Below, piece by piece: positions 37,897 to 49,699 of a DNA stretch of 64,000 bases. The notes under the pieces were generated by a model. It made no database searches. It was not told the origin of the DNA and saw nothing but the letters and a program-made list of their open reading frames with translations. How positions within the stretch are numbered: the first letter of the stretch is position 1; the number at the start of each line of letters is the position of its first letter. The translations under genes were made by a program, and so were the position numbers. Source of the stretch: Theobroma cacao. Its lineage: Eukaryota > Streptophyta > Magnoliopsida > Malvales > Malvaceae. Location: assembly GCF_000208745.1 (NCBI RefSeq), contig NW_017234718.1, forward strand, positions 179,351 to 243,350, in the 5' to 3' direction.

Positions 37897-38830
37897 TCTC
37901 CTCAGTTAGCAAACAATGTTAAAGAATATCTAAGTTCTCACTTCAAATTGAAGGACCTTGGAGAAGTTGAACATTTCCTAGGATTGGAAGTAGCCAGATC
38001 AGTAAAAGGCTTTTCTATTTGTCAAAGGAAATATGTCTTAGATATGTTGGATGAGCATGGTTTTCTGGGAGCAAAGCCAGTATCAACACCAATAGATTAT
38101 AACCATAAACTTGAAAAGGCAACAGATGAAGAACAATTAAACAATGTTCCTGTTTATCATCAACTCATTGGAAAACTATTATACTTAACCTTCACAAGGC
38201 CAAAGATATCCTATGCTATTCAAACGCTTTCTCAGTTTATGGATAAGCCAGGGCACATTCATCTCATGGCAACCTATAGAGTACTAAAGTACTTAAAAGG
38301 TTCACCAAGACAAGGAATTCTTTTGAAATCAAAATCTAATTTGCAACTGATTGCATATTCAAATAGTGATTAGGCTGATTGTCCAAATACATGAAGATCC
38401 ATAACAGGATTCTGTGTTTTTATTGGTGAATCACTAGTAAGCTGGAAGTCTAAGAAGCAATCAGTTGTTGCTAAGAGTTTTGCAGAAGCAGAGTACCATT
38501 CTATGGCTGCAGCCTGCTGTGAAGTAATGTGGTTGAAATCTCTACTTTCTGATTTTGGAATTGAACATTCTACATCCATAAAGCTCTACACAGATAGTCA
38601 ATCAGGTATTCATATATGTAAAAATCCAATTTTACATTAGCGAACAAAACATATTGAGATGGATGTTCATTTCATTCGTGATAAAGTGAAATATGGATTG
38701 ATTAGTTCTATTCATGTCTCGACAACATTACAGGTTGCAGATATATTCATAAAGGCTTTACAACCAAAGGTTTTCCAGAGACTTCTTAATGAGATGAATG
38801 TGCATACTATACACAATTCATCTTGAGGGG
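37897..38830 (+). pseudogene. Copia pol, part 2 (RT end, RNase H)
   Basis: Resumes after the target duplication with QLANNVKEYLSSHFKLKDLG, GLEVARSVKGFSICQ, DMLDEHGFLGAKPVSTPID, LIGKLLYLTFTRPKISYA, then RNase H with SKKQSVVAKSFAEAEYHSMA, LYTDSQSGIHI and RTKHIEMDVHFIRDKV. Stops at 38371 (Trp to TAG), near 38392 and at 38638. Confidence 0.93.
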
Positions 38831-38833
38831 GAG
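38825..38833 (+). other. Copia polypurine tract
   Basis: GAGGGGGAG immediately before the 3' LTR, primer site for plus-strand synthesis. Confidence 0.85.
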
Positions 38834-39156
38834 TATTAGAAGCTGCAGGATCTATTTAAGGAAGTATGGGTTACTGGCTGTATTGAAGAACAGAGTACTA
38901 GCAGTGCACATGTAATTTAATTATAGGCTTGGATTATTGTTTTACTAGTTACTGTTACTATGGCACTATAATTAGTTAAAAGCTAGTAAAAGTTAGTTGT
39001 TAGTTGTTTCCAGAGTTAGTTAGAGTTAGTTAGCTGTTAGTATAAATACATTTTGTATTGACTGATTTAGAGTGTAAAAATCATTTTTTCCTCTCAACTG
39101 TCTCTCGAAGCTCTTTCTCTCTCTAAGCTTGTATGACATTTCTACTAATTTTATCA
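38834..39156 (+). repeat. Copia 3' LTR
   Basis: Starts TATTAGAAGCTGCAGG, ends AATTTTATCA; homologous throughout to 30881-31199. Confidence 0.93.
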
Positions 39157-39840
39157 TTTGACTCAAGAAAAAATGAAGCTATTTGAGGTTGACTCAATTA
39201 TCATTAATTTCTATAGAGACTTCGAAACTCAACTCAAGTTTGAATTCAGAATAAAAATTACAGTGAAACTTTAAAATATGCAAATAGCTATCATAGTTTA
39301 TTGATAAAAGTATAAAATATTAAAAAAAAGCTTGACAAAACTTACACGCTACTAAAGGTCGGCTTGACAATTAACAACTCGATTTCAAGTATCATCGAGT
39401 TAAGTCAAAGTAGATTAAGTGTAGATCATCGTGAGTTTGATTTTGGTAAGTTTTAAGTTAATGATTTTTTTGTGGTCAACACTAAGTTGAGTCGAATTTA
39501 GTTTGGATGGGTCTTTCATATTGGGTTAAGCTTGGCTAAGTCTGCTTTTAGTCAATTTAGATTTTGGATTCAACTATTTTTGCTTATCTTTTTCAAGTCA
39601 ATATTGTTAGATTTTGCGTTGAATTTCAAACCAATAACTTAATCATAAATTGGGTCGGTTTAGATTTTTCTTAGATGGTTACAACTTAAAAGTTCCATTC
39701 ACAAAATATGATTTTATAAGATGGAAAAAATTTCTCTTATTATTTAATTCAATATTAAATGTACAATTAATGCTTCTAGCAAAAAAAAAATTACTGCATG
39801 TCTTTTTATTTGTCCATATATGACTTTTAAAAAATTTAAG
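39157..39840. repeat. CTCGAG-rich repeat copy 2, right part
   Basis: Continuation of 30806-30880 after the copia insertion; homologous to about 27110-27722. Confidence 0.8.
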
Positions 39841-39905
39841 ATAGACTGTTGGAGGATTGTAGAGTTCACTCAGAGGCATGAAGCAATTGAAACCAAATTC
39901 CAAAT
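39841..39905 (-). pseudogene. MATH-only last-exon fragment, module D
   Basis: Minus strand reads FGFNCFMPLSELYNPPTVYL, matching the last exon of the intact gene at 28001. No other exon is attached; the rest of this MATH gene is lost. Confidence 0.75.
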
Positions 39906-39959
39906 CCTTTGCAAAAAGGTCCAAGACCAACCAAAATATCAAACCAGATCCATCTCAAT

Positions 39960-40328
39960 AAAAGGATAGGGCTTAGACAAACCATCCTGTTCAAAGCCTT
40001 AACAAGCAAATATCTTTAGCTTAGCTCTAGACCTCTTTACCCAATGTTCTTGTTTCCTCCCCTTTTTATACCTATCCAGAGTTGATGTACAAGCTTCTAG
40101 TTTAGCCGTACAAGTTTTTTTTTTTTAATAAATTTTAAATAGAGCTTGACTTCAGTTTAAACAATTCTTTTCTTAGTTTCCTTTTTCTACTACGTATCAC
40201 CTTGCTTCCTACTCCATTCATTTGCATAGCAAAAACCAAATATTAAAAAACTCCATTACTTTTCTTCTTTGGCAGAAATTGATCCATCAAATTTTCCTTT
40301 TCAAGAAAACACCAAGAAAAAGCTTGAA
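39960..40328. promoter_or_regulatory. Upstream region of PP2C copy D
   Basis: Homologous to 23930-24340 and 29580-29835. Carries minus-strand TATAAAAAGGGG near 40060. Role inferred from conservation. Confidence 0.45.
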
Positions 40329-41011
40329 ATGATAGGTACGAACAACAAAGTCGATAGTTGTGACAATATGGGGAGTCTTGATAATGAGAGAATTTTTTAG
40401 AAACGTCAAATTGTTCCTGAACAAATATCTACAGTAATCTCTAAGCAGAATCTTGGTAATAAAGTCTTTTCTAGCCAAAGACTGAATATGAAACTTGAGC
40501 ATGTTATCTTCCAAAAGACAATGCGTTGAAGCCTTTAGGAGAGGATGCTTATTTTATTTGCAATGAGGAACAAACTTTGGTGTTGCTGATGGTGTTGGAG
40601 GATGGGCAGCCAAGGGCGTGGATGCAGGAGAATATGCTCGGCAACTGATGGCTAACGCCATCATAGCTGTTTATGAAGAGCATAAGCTTAAGGGAAATGT
40701 TGATCTTGGGAAGAGTCTTGCATACAGTCCTTATCAATTGGGGAATAGCGATTAGTGATGGACTTGATATGGCAATGAAGTTATTTGTAAGGGTGGAGGC
40801 AGGGGACATAGTCCTCCAAGTGCGAAACAAAGGAACGAAACAGAAATGTTTGTCCAGAGAAAGATAATTGATAACAGGGTATGCGTTGCACAACTCGTTC
40901 GACAAGTTCGCATTCTCTCCATTCACAAAAGCTGCAAAGAAGGCAGTACTGAATCGTATGGGAGGCAAGGTAGATGACATTACAGCTGTTGTAGGAATCA
41001 TTCAATTTTAA
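40329..41011 (+). pseudogene. PP2C pseudogene, copy D
   Basis: ATG at 40329. Stops early (TTTTAG after NERIF, Lys codon in copy B). A one-base loss before GVADGVGG shifts frame, then GGWAAKGVDAGEYARQLMANA is kept. A deletion joins GKSLAY directly to the PYQLGNS segment, removing the GDSG region, and a second deletion removes GTDG. The C-terminus (KAVLNRMGGKVDDITAVVGIIQF) ends at TAA 41009-41011. Clearly dead, with lesions different from copies A and B. Confidence 0.88.
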
Positions 41012-41219
41012 GAGGATGCAGTTGGACTGCTTTCATCCGTCTCATTCTCTTGTATCATGGCTTCATTAGCTACTACCTTTTCGTTTTGTACAAGTACTAC
41101 AATTGATACCTGAAACCAATAACAGAATATGTTTTATTTTCGAATCACATGTTAAACGGTTAATACTGAAAAGATGGGAAAGAGTTTTAATCTTCCGAGA
41201 GAAACATGAATGTCAATTT
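41012..41219. other. PP2C copy D 3' flank
   Basis: Homologous to the flanks of copies A and B. No gene. Confidence 0.6.
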
Positions 41220-41500
41220 TGTAGGATTGCTAAAAAATTATAACAAACCCTGGAAGCTGCGTGGAATTGATAAGAAAGCAATAAAGTGGAAGAGAAGATG
41301 AGAGTAAGTTGAATGTTTTTTGAATTCGGCTCCTCTCCAGGTATGAATATCTGCTTAATTGGAGAAATTCTCTGTAATCAACAACTATAGCTGGAGACCC
41401 ATGTTAAAGGTTTACTCAATCCTATTCTTTACATCTTGTGAAGGACAGTTTTACTGACTGCAAATTCAGATTCTAATTATCCAGCAAGTTGTATGATTAG
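41220..41500 (-). pseudogene. MATH-coiled-coil gene remnant, module D
   Basis: Closely matches the 25440-25760 fragment (last exon, YREFLQLSRYSYLERSR region), with extra indels. Converges on PP2C copy D. Confidence 0.75.
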
Positions 41501-42290
41501 TTTGTCCTCTTTTATAGTGTCAGCAAAACCAGAACTTTAGTATGGCGCTATAGACCACTCGACCATCCCAACACGCTATTCATGAGTTATCTTCCTAAGG
41601 TTTTAAAGAATGTCAAACCATGACCAGATTTCATGCACTTGCCAGTGACCTCCTGATCATATATAGGCAAAACCAAAAAGCTACAAAGACTAAGATGAAC
41701 CAGCAGCAAGGGAATATCGGTTAACTATAGAATAGAGAAGCAGAACAGAGATTCGATGAGGAATTATGAAGATCCTTGAAACAGATGAAAAATAAATTCA
41801 CAAAATGAATCATTTATCTATCTTAACATCATCAGAATTCAAATTTAATACCTCTAAGTTAAGGTGTGATCTCTTTGGAAAACATGACCTGTTTAAGATA
41901 ACAATCATGTTACCATCCTTGCATATTTAGACCTTTCTGCTTATAAATCCATAGTTAAATATTTCATTCTCTTATTTTTACTATACATTTTTTTCTTGAG
42001 ACATTTTATTCACTCGTAGATTACTACAACAATTATCTTTATTTATTCCTATTTTTCAAGGATGTAGGTATGTTTAAAGCTATAGGCCAAATAGACATGG
42101 GATATCCTCCCCTTCATTGAGTTTAAACAAGAAAATTTGATGAAGGGAAAGGAGAGAGAGAGAAAACGAAACAGGGAATTTCCTCAGCTAAATATGAACT
42201 TGTTCAAACGATTACATCATGCACATCCACCAAATATATTATAGAAAGACTTGCTCAAAATACCATTCTACAACAGCTAATTTGTTCTCT
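41501..42290. other. 3' flank of the MATH-coiled-coil gene
   Basis: Homologous to 30131-30805, and in part to 57354-57752. Probably holds the 3' UTR of the gene at 42291-44313 near its right end. No separate gene. Confidence 0.6.
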
Positions 42291-44313
42291 TTAAATCTTT
42301 CCTTTGAGAGAAGAGATGAAGCCTTTCATTCTTCCCCATTCTGCCTCGACACTTTTCTCCTCCTCCTCAGCAACCTTGGCCTTGGCCACATACTCTGGCC
42401 ATTCCTTTCCCAATGCATTCAGCTGCGCTTTCAAGTCCTGGGAAATTTTGAAAATTTCCTTCCGCTCAGCCAAGATATTCTCTTTATTCTTTTGTGCCTC
42501 AGCAACTTGCTCATGGAGGGCAGCAAGTTTTTGCTCTACCTGTTTCGCCTCTGCCTTGGCCTCTTTAAATTTGATTAGACTATCCTCTAAATTACGAGTA
42601 AGTGCCAGCTTGACAGATTCCTTCTCACTAAGGAGATTCTTGTCCTGCACTGCTTTCACTACTCGCTCAGGTAGTTGTTTAAAGTTCTCCTCCATGGCCA
42701 ACAACTCATCTTTTAGCTCAATCGTAAAGGTAGAGGAACAATCAACACTAGATAGGACCTTGAAAGCCTTCTTAAGTGAAGAAATCATCCCTGAATCATA
42801 AAAGTTAGCTGGGGCCATATTCAGGGCTTCATCTATGTTGACCAGAGCTTCCTTTGCTTCTTCTTGAGAAGAAACAATGTTACTTCTTGCGAGCTCAGAC
42901 TCTAAGCTAGTAAAGAATGTGTCCATATCTTCCTCAGTAGGGTCTTCAGGTTCAATGGTCTGAAATAAAGGGAAAGAAAGTAATAATAGAGATACAAAAG
43001 ATGTATAAAATATTTACAATTAACTTGGCTGACTTACCTCACTCTGGGAAGAAGACTGATCCGCAGTTGGCAATTTTTGATTGGTAGATTCTGCCTCATC
43101 CTGTCCTGGAGAAGACAGAACCGCAGGAGCTGAAAGGATAGCTGATGACTGAGTGGTGATTTCCTCTGGTTTGACTATTGTAGGTTTTTGGTTGTCTATG
43201 GCTGCTTCACCGTGATCAGCTTCCTTGCTCTTGAGTTTATCAGAAGCAGTTTCAAGTTCAACTATCAATGCATCTGACAGCAAATCAATAGTCCTATCGG
43301 TGGCAATGTAAGCTTCAACTAAGCATGCATCATTCACGAGATAGCCTCTCTTAGGGTCGAGTAATTCATCGAGAGGCATGAATGAAGTGAAGCCCCAATC
43401 ATTCTCCTTTGCATTAAACTCATGATTAGTGACTGCCAAAAGCAAAGAGTATCAATTATCAACAACCATTTGTGTAAACAATCTGATGACAAACTCAAAG
43501 AAGAAAAAGGCATGGAATAGCATATTCGGCATCTGGTCTTTGCATGTTTCGACCATGCCCAAAGCCTCAAACAAAGCCCATCTTTCAAGCATTTACCACC
43601 TGAGCCAGGGCCCAGGATCATAGACAAAAAATAAATATTGAGCCCCAAACAGATAAATTCAAAGTAGTGAAAATAAGAGGAACCATTCCATTAGCCAAGG
43701 AATAGAAATTAGAACAGAAAACAAAGATAGTGATAGGAAGTTGTGTTCTTTAAAGAAGATTCCCCGACTTCTTTCCTAAAGCTTTGACGGAAGGAAAAGA
43801 AGATGCAGAGAGGGGAAACGGCAATAAGTGAAGTTGTTTGGACTTGGGGGAGAGTGCTAGAAGGAAATACCTTTTGTAATCGAAGTTTTAGGATCAGTTT
43901 GGTTGATGACAGATAATCTGAATTGGGCATATCTACTCCAGCCAGGAGGCAAAGTTGCTGAATCTGCAGCATCTACATAAATTGAAATATGATCCACCTT
44001 GTTCCCCTTTGGGAAGACAAGAAGTTGCCTGCCAAACAAAATTGCAAGTCTCAGTGATAGAGAAATGCAACTTGAAATATTACCGAATCCTTAGAATTAC
44101 CATTTGTTGCCACCAACATGGAAGATGTCAGAGTAGAGCTTGTTGCATTTAATACAGGAGAAATTCTCAATCCTCCATGTGAACTTTCTCACTTGTTGAC
44201 TTCCCATAGACTGAGACTCACTTCTATCCACTGCACTCAAAAACAAAAAGAAGGAAACATGGAGGAGAAGAATTAAAGAGTAAAAGGTGAAGCTATTTAT
44301 GAATACCTTCCAT
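42291..44313 (-). CDS. MATH domain and coiled-coil protein (copy E, intact)
   Basis: Five exons on the minus strand: 44307-44313 (ATGGAAG), 44101-44230, 43871-44028, 43038-43432 and 42291-42959 (stop). Borders are GT/AG and phases agree; 452 residues. MATH domain about 17-141 (RKFTWRIENFSCIKCNKLYS, GWSRYAQFRLSVINQ, NDWGFTSFMPLDELL, GYLVNDACLVEAYIA), then a Ser/Thr/Glu-rich linker (about 150-230), then a long helical, heptad-like C-terminus rich in Glu, Lys and Ala (about 300-445: EAKQVEQKLAALHEQVAEAQ). This is the architecture of plant MATH-coiled-coil proteins, whose members include RTM3, a restrictor of potyvirus movement in Arabidopsis; the exact role here is unknown. A TATAAATA box lies about 75 bases upstream. 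Nearly the same gene recurs at 57753. Confidence 0.9.
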
Positions 44314-44385
44314 TATGAGATGATCTGCTGATAAAAACTACTATGCTGGAGAAGGTAGAGTGGAAGCTCTAGAGTTGAAATACTT

Positions 44386-44393
44386 TATTTATA
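44386..44393 (-). promoter_or_regulatory. TATA box of MATH-coiled-coil gene E
   Basis: TATAAATA on the minus strand about 75 bases before the ATG. The aligned position in copy F reads ATCAAATA instead. Confidence 0.6.
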
Positions 44394-45119
44394 CAACTTC
44401 GCCTTTAAGCTATCTTTGTTATCACTTGAACCACATCCCTATATGTTTTTGAATAAAGTAAATATAATTTGACTTGGTCTTCCTTTTCAATTTAATAATT
44501 ACTTCCACTACTTGGCCTTGAAGTTGTCTTTCTTTCCTGGCAATTCATGGTACTGCACCTTCACAACCACTTCTTGTCTATATCATAAAAATAGAAATCC
44601 AAAATATTAAGAAAAAATAAATTTTATTTAATTGATACTTATTTTTTATATCATATAATATTAATATATTACAATAATAAATAATAACGTGATACGTTGA
44701 TAATTGCATATGATTAAATGATTATATAATATTTTTATTTTTTTATAAGTGTCACGTTAATACCATGTGACATAAAAAATGATATATGACGTTTAATCAA
44801 AATTGTTAATTATAAATAACTATTTGATTTAAAATAAAAATATAAAAATTTAATTAAATATAATAAAAAGTAAAAACTTATAATTTTAGAATTTTTTTAA
44901 AACATTATTCTTTTTACTTTTATACAAATATATAATAAATGATGTCTTTGCACAAAAAGCATAGTATTATTCCTTTTACTTTTATAATTTTAGACTGCCC
45001 TTTCCTTGAGCTCTACCTCTTTCTTTATTATATAATATTGAAAGTAATGATAATTCTAAAATTAAATAAAAACTAAAGTTAAGAAAATAAAATATATTAA
45101 AATAATTATTCATAAAACA
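44394..45119. other. AT-rich upstream flank, duplicated with copy F
   Basis: Very AT-rich; resembles 60010-60730 upstream of the second copy (shared CTTGGTCTTCCTT, GTGATRCGTTGAT and ATATAATATTTTTATTTTT blocks). No gene. Confidence 0.6.
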
Positions 45120-45404
45120 TTGTAATATATTTTAATAAAATATATTAAAATAATGCAAAGAGTTTATGTAGAATTGACATAAATCGCTTGGGAAGAGCTT
45201 CTTCCTCGTGCAAAAGTTTAACAAGAAAAATAATAAACAACAATAGGAGTGAGAGTTAAAAAGCAAATTCAGCTTACGAAAGACGATCAATGATAAATGC
45301 TATGTTGCAATGGCTAGCTCCTCAACGGGAAAGGGTTAAACTTACTAAGCTCTAGCTAGGAAACCCAAGACTTCAGTTTTCTAAGCGATGAACTTAATAG
45401 ATAT
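45120..45404 (-). pseudogene. MATH-only gene intron remnant
   Basis: Closely matches 28220-28480, inside the last intron of the intact MATH-only gene (GGGAAGAGCTTCTTCCT, GACGATCAATGATAAATG, AATGGCTAGCTCCTCAAC). Cut by the LTR element at 45405. No exon left. Confidence 0.75.
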
Positions 45405-45586
45405 TGTTGGGATTCGACCTCATACTCAAACATGAAAATAATCAAGAAATTAAAAAATATAACACAGCAGAATAATAAGCTAGCATTTAATCAGAGAAAC
45501 AGTTGAATCCTACAGAATCAATATTTGTGTTTTTCTTGTAACTTTTAAATTAATTATGAACAGTCATAAGTATAATAGTTACATAC
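45405..45586 (-). repeat. 3' LTR of the gag-only element, piece 1
   Basis: Minus-strand 3' end of the LTR; shares TGTTGRGATTCGACYTCATA with the 5' LTR stub at 57334-57353. Continues at 48531. Confidence 0.75.
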
Positions 45587-48525
45587 TATCACAACCCAAT
45601 TCTCGGGCCATAACCGACGCAAAGGCCCAATAGGCACAGCCCACTAGACCCTAGCAAGCCTTTCTATATGAACTTATACATTAGTCCATCTATCATCCAT
45701 ATTTCTTTAAGATCTATACTTCATAATGTTCAAATGATAAATTTCTTCGAAAACAATTCATAAAACACAAGTATATACTCATAATGGCATCATCAATCAA
45801 AATATACATAATAGTTTGCCAAATGAATCTTAACAATTCACATTAAACATACATGTAGATATACAAAGACCATGATTGTCAGTGGAGTGACTCTGGGCGT
45901 GGGTGCTAACATTTAGTGTCATGGCAAACCTATTGAAAAATGGATAAAAATGAGCACCTCGACCTAGGACCCAATCACCTCCAATTCAGAAAACCTAAAA
46001 CACGAAGTTAAAAGGAATGAACATAAACCCAGTGAATGAACATAGGAAGGGAACAAGCATACGATACGGAAAGTTTTTAAAAAAAAAACACAATCCACTT
46101 TTGTTAAAAACAACAATGCAATATAATGTAATTTCTTGTTAAAACCCCTCAATTCAGCCCTTGAATAGTTAATCCTTTAGTGTTGAAGAATTCATGATCA
46201 ACAATGAAATTAAAAAGTGAAAACTACAACACTCCAAACAAGGTAAAAAGTTTCTCACCATCGCGAAAATCAATTTGGTTGCAACGACAACAGTGACTTC
46301 CAAGACAGAAAGTTTCTCACTGCGGCAAAAATCAATATGGTTGCGGCGAGAACAGTGCAAATGGAGTTAAGAGGATTTTCGCTACGGCGAAAATCCATTC
46401 TTACTGCAGTGAAAAATGAGGTTGTTTGCAATGTACTTATTTAGGTTCAGTTTATGTTTGCTCACCCCTAGTACAATTTATATATATCATAAACAAACCC
46501 GGCGCTATGTTGTCTTTTAACTCATTATAGAAACATTTGACAATTTCAATTTTCAACATTCAAGGCAATCACATATCCTTTCCCTAACCTCTTTATAGTA
46601 TGTCTTAACACGTATACAACCACCGGCTCAACCCAGCTCATGTACACTCCCACACCGCACATAACTAATGTCATCATGTGCACTCCCACACCGCACAAGG
46701 CAATATCATCATGCGCACTCCCACATCGCACCTCACCATCATCATCATGTGCATTCTCACACCGCACACGCACAGTTGTAGTTATCATGCAATGTTGCCT
46801 TTCAAGGCATAACATATATGTCAACATGTAAACAAAAATCTTTACACATTAATACTTTTCACATAATTTATTGTTTTAGCCATACGCTTAGTTACACAAT
46901 CCTATTTTCTAAGGAACTAATATTGACCTTCATACAGCTATTTGTCACATCCCAAAATCATCATTATGTCATACACCACAATTCACTTAGTAATTCAACA
47001 CAATGTAGGAAATACATGAATTTATCACATCACACATTTCACAACGTAAAGACGTTTCACCGAAGGCTTGTTCCCATGCGTATTTTATAGAAAAGACAAA
47101 TAAAATTTTTCAAGTGATTCATTCAAACGCATAAGCATTTATCCCAAAACATTATAAATGCAAGTTCACTCACCTTAATAATGTCACCTTACAAATCTAG
47201 TACCCACAAGATCCTAATCCAAGTAAGTCCTGAAATACCATCAGAACCTATGTTTACAATTAAACCATGACAGCCTCAAATAAATCATAAATTTGAACTT
47301 AAAAACTCTAATAAATATACACTAGCTAAATTATATTTGAACTAACATTTAACTTAGAATTCTAGTCTAATTCACAAACCCATTAAATTGACTATTCAAA
47401 TTTAAGGTTTCTTTACCTTGACGAGCTTGGAGGCATAAAGGTCAACAAAACCTAATATTTTCAAGAAAAAGAATTTGAAGATTAGGAAATAAAATCTGAA
47501 AATATAACCCATAAATTCTAAAATTTTAGAGTTGATAATATATACCTTTTGGCTTTAAAAAAATGAATATCTGAAGCTAAAAATTCAAGTGTTGATGACG
47601 ATAGAGTAGAAATAGAAAATAAAAGAAAGAAAAAGAGAATTTTTTTCTTCCTCTCTCCTAGGGTTTAGTTTTGCTGAAAAATGGGGTTGAAAGTTGTGGG
47701 TTTGGTACCCAAGAAGGTAAATGAAGGAAGAAGTAAGAAGAGAAAGGGAAGAAAAAGAAAATGAAAAAAAAATTGATTTTCATGGTGGAGAGATGAAAAT
47801 GGCGTTGGGAGGGTGAAAAAGAAGAAGAAAATGCCTTTTTGTGAAGATAAGAATCGGTCATGGAAGAAGAAGAAAAGAGTCAAAGCTTCCCTTTGAAGCT
47901 TTGACCAAGCTAAGGGTAAAATTACCATTTAACCTTCCAAGATTTTTCACCCTTTTTAATGAAGTCCTCCCACAATCTTTTAATTCGAATTTCTTTCTAT
48001 TTTTCTTCCTTAACACTTGTACCAATAAAATATCAAGTTTATACTTCAACGCGATATCACCATAATATTTAAATATATACTTATCAGTGCTAGCTTTATT
48101 TAATAAAGACACACGAATCCCACTAATGTCATTTTTCTCCGAAATTTCCTCGTTCTTCTTCTCCCCCCGCTTAGATTGACTATATACTTGTCCTTCATGA
48201 CTAATTTTGACATCGAATAAGATATTAATATTTTAATATAATTTTATTAATAAAATATTATTTTATTTCAAAATTTTTCACTTGTCTCCTTAGTACCCAA
48301 AGTGTCTTATTATGCCCCGATTCACTTTCGAATCACTTGTTATCTCACTAATTCATCCTCAATAACGGTATTATTATTAATTATTATTTTCTCACTGCGA
48401 AATGTTTTCCTCTAAATATTGTTTTCACCCATCACCGTTCTTTGACACTTAAATTCATGTTAATTAGCCCTTCATCTTATCGATATGGTTATGTTGACTA
48501 CTATACGGGGGTACGATGTATTACA
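45587..48525 (-). mobile_element. Solo LTR 2 (Ty3/gypsy-type), nested
   Basis: Plus-strand ends TATCACAACCC and GATGTATTACA, flanked by the perfect 5-bp repeat CATAC (45582-45586, 48526-48530). No gag or pol. Read on the minus strand it starts TGTAATACATCG and ends GGGTTGTGATA, matching the ends of solo LTR 3. About 2.94 kb. Internal TA of the left end is a mutated TG/CA terminus. Confidence 0.85.
46635..46770. repeat. Minisatellite, ACTCCCACACCGCAC units
   Basis: Four units of (T)GTGCACTCCCACACCGCAC followed by a spacer with TCATCATG, starting near 46641, 46677, 46713 and 46747, period about 35 bases, inside solo LTR 2. The frames open on both strands are a by-product of the repeat. Confidence 0.8.
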
Positions 48526-48530
48526 CATAC

Positions 48531-48887
48531 CTTACTCTAGATATCATAATCAAGAGCCGATTAAATCCAAAAGGCTTGTGATGGAACAAAAAACCCAAAA
48601 AGAGAATAAGACGACCTAAAATCCTGCAACCGAAATCTTTGCTTCTTCACCTTTAGGATTTCTCAAATCTTCAGTCACCTAAGTGTTTAGCCTCTAACAA
48701 TAATCCACATAGTGACTGAATAAGACCTTCTCAAAGGTAAAATTTTACTTGTGCTAGTAAGTTTCGTTTTCAAAACAAAAAGATCAAAAGTTCTTACCAA
48801 ATCTTATTTTTGTAGATAAAAAAAAACTATTTTTCTTTTCTTATTTCATGAAATGGCTGAGAAGTAGTTGAAGGCTTAGAGTTTTGG
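48531..48887 (-). repeat. 3' LTR of the gag-only element, piece 2
   Basis: Sequence between the two nested solo LTRs; no independent boundaries, so assigned to the host LTR. Confidence 0.65.
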
Positions 48888-49699
48888 TATAACGACCCAA
48901 CCTCGGTCACTATCGACGTTCGAGACCTTCGGGAGATCCCGCCAAGTCCCGAACAAGCCTCTATGAAATTCTCAAGACATTTATTAAATATGCTCTCACG
49001 TGCATAAGCGATTAATAATAATAGTCATACTACTGATATTTCTTTTTAAATAATAACAATTAAATGTCAACCACCAAGTTTTTAACAATACATATCCATG
49101 AATTACAATAATTCACAACATCTAAAAATCTTATGTAACTTGACCCTAGACAGCGGAGAGACTCGGAGCTGGCTAAGAGATGCCTTTACCTATTCTCAGT
49201 AGACTGAACACACCGACGAGTACGCGCTAGGCTAATCCCTACCTGAAAAAGGGGAAATAAAAAGGGTGTGAGTCTCATAGACTCAGTGATCATCATCGAC
49301 CCCGTGAGTAGACGAGGAGGGGAAACAAACATAAAGATTGGATATTTATAAAACCAATAGTAGGCATAGAAAACAAACTCCATTAAATTGAGAGATTTTG
49401 TTTTTATGTCTTGCAAGTCTTAAAAATAATAAATCACAAGTAAACATATATGAAAACGATTATATTTAGAATACTAAAAATCTTTCAACTTTGATATTTT
49501 GTTAACAATAAATTCAATTACAAGTGTAGAATGAAGAGTCAAACATAAAAATGCGAAATCACTGATCACTAATGAATACGTAAATTCCACTTGTCATTCA
49601 ATAATAAATTTCAAGTGTAAATGCCATGCATTGTGTAATAAAAATCTACAAGTGAGCATCATCCTTGGGTCGGTTTAGTATAGCCCTTAGGCTTACTTT

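Larger units (their letters stand above)
30881..39156 (+). mobile_element. Ty1/copia retrotransposon, degenerate, with a nested solo LTR
   Basis: Full-length element with two LTRs (30881-31199, 38834-39156), tRNA-Met type primer site, gag, split pol and polypurine tract, flanked by 5-bp repeats CTTGA (30876-30880) and TTTGA (39157-39161). Domain order is gag, protease, integrase, RT, RNase H, as in copia. A 2.93-kb solo LTR sits in the RT region. Many in-frame stops make it non-autonomous. The two LTRs differ at about twenty positions over some 320 bases by eye, so the insertion is not recent. Confidence 0.95.

Noticed and set aside
42304..42801. 165-codon plus-strand ORF, also present at 57766-58263
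   Set aside because: Antisense of the coiled-coil exon in both MATH copies. Its conservation follows from the real gene on the minus strand.
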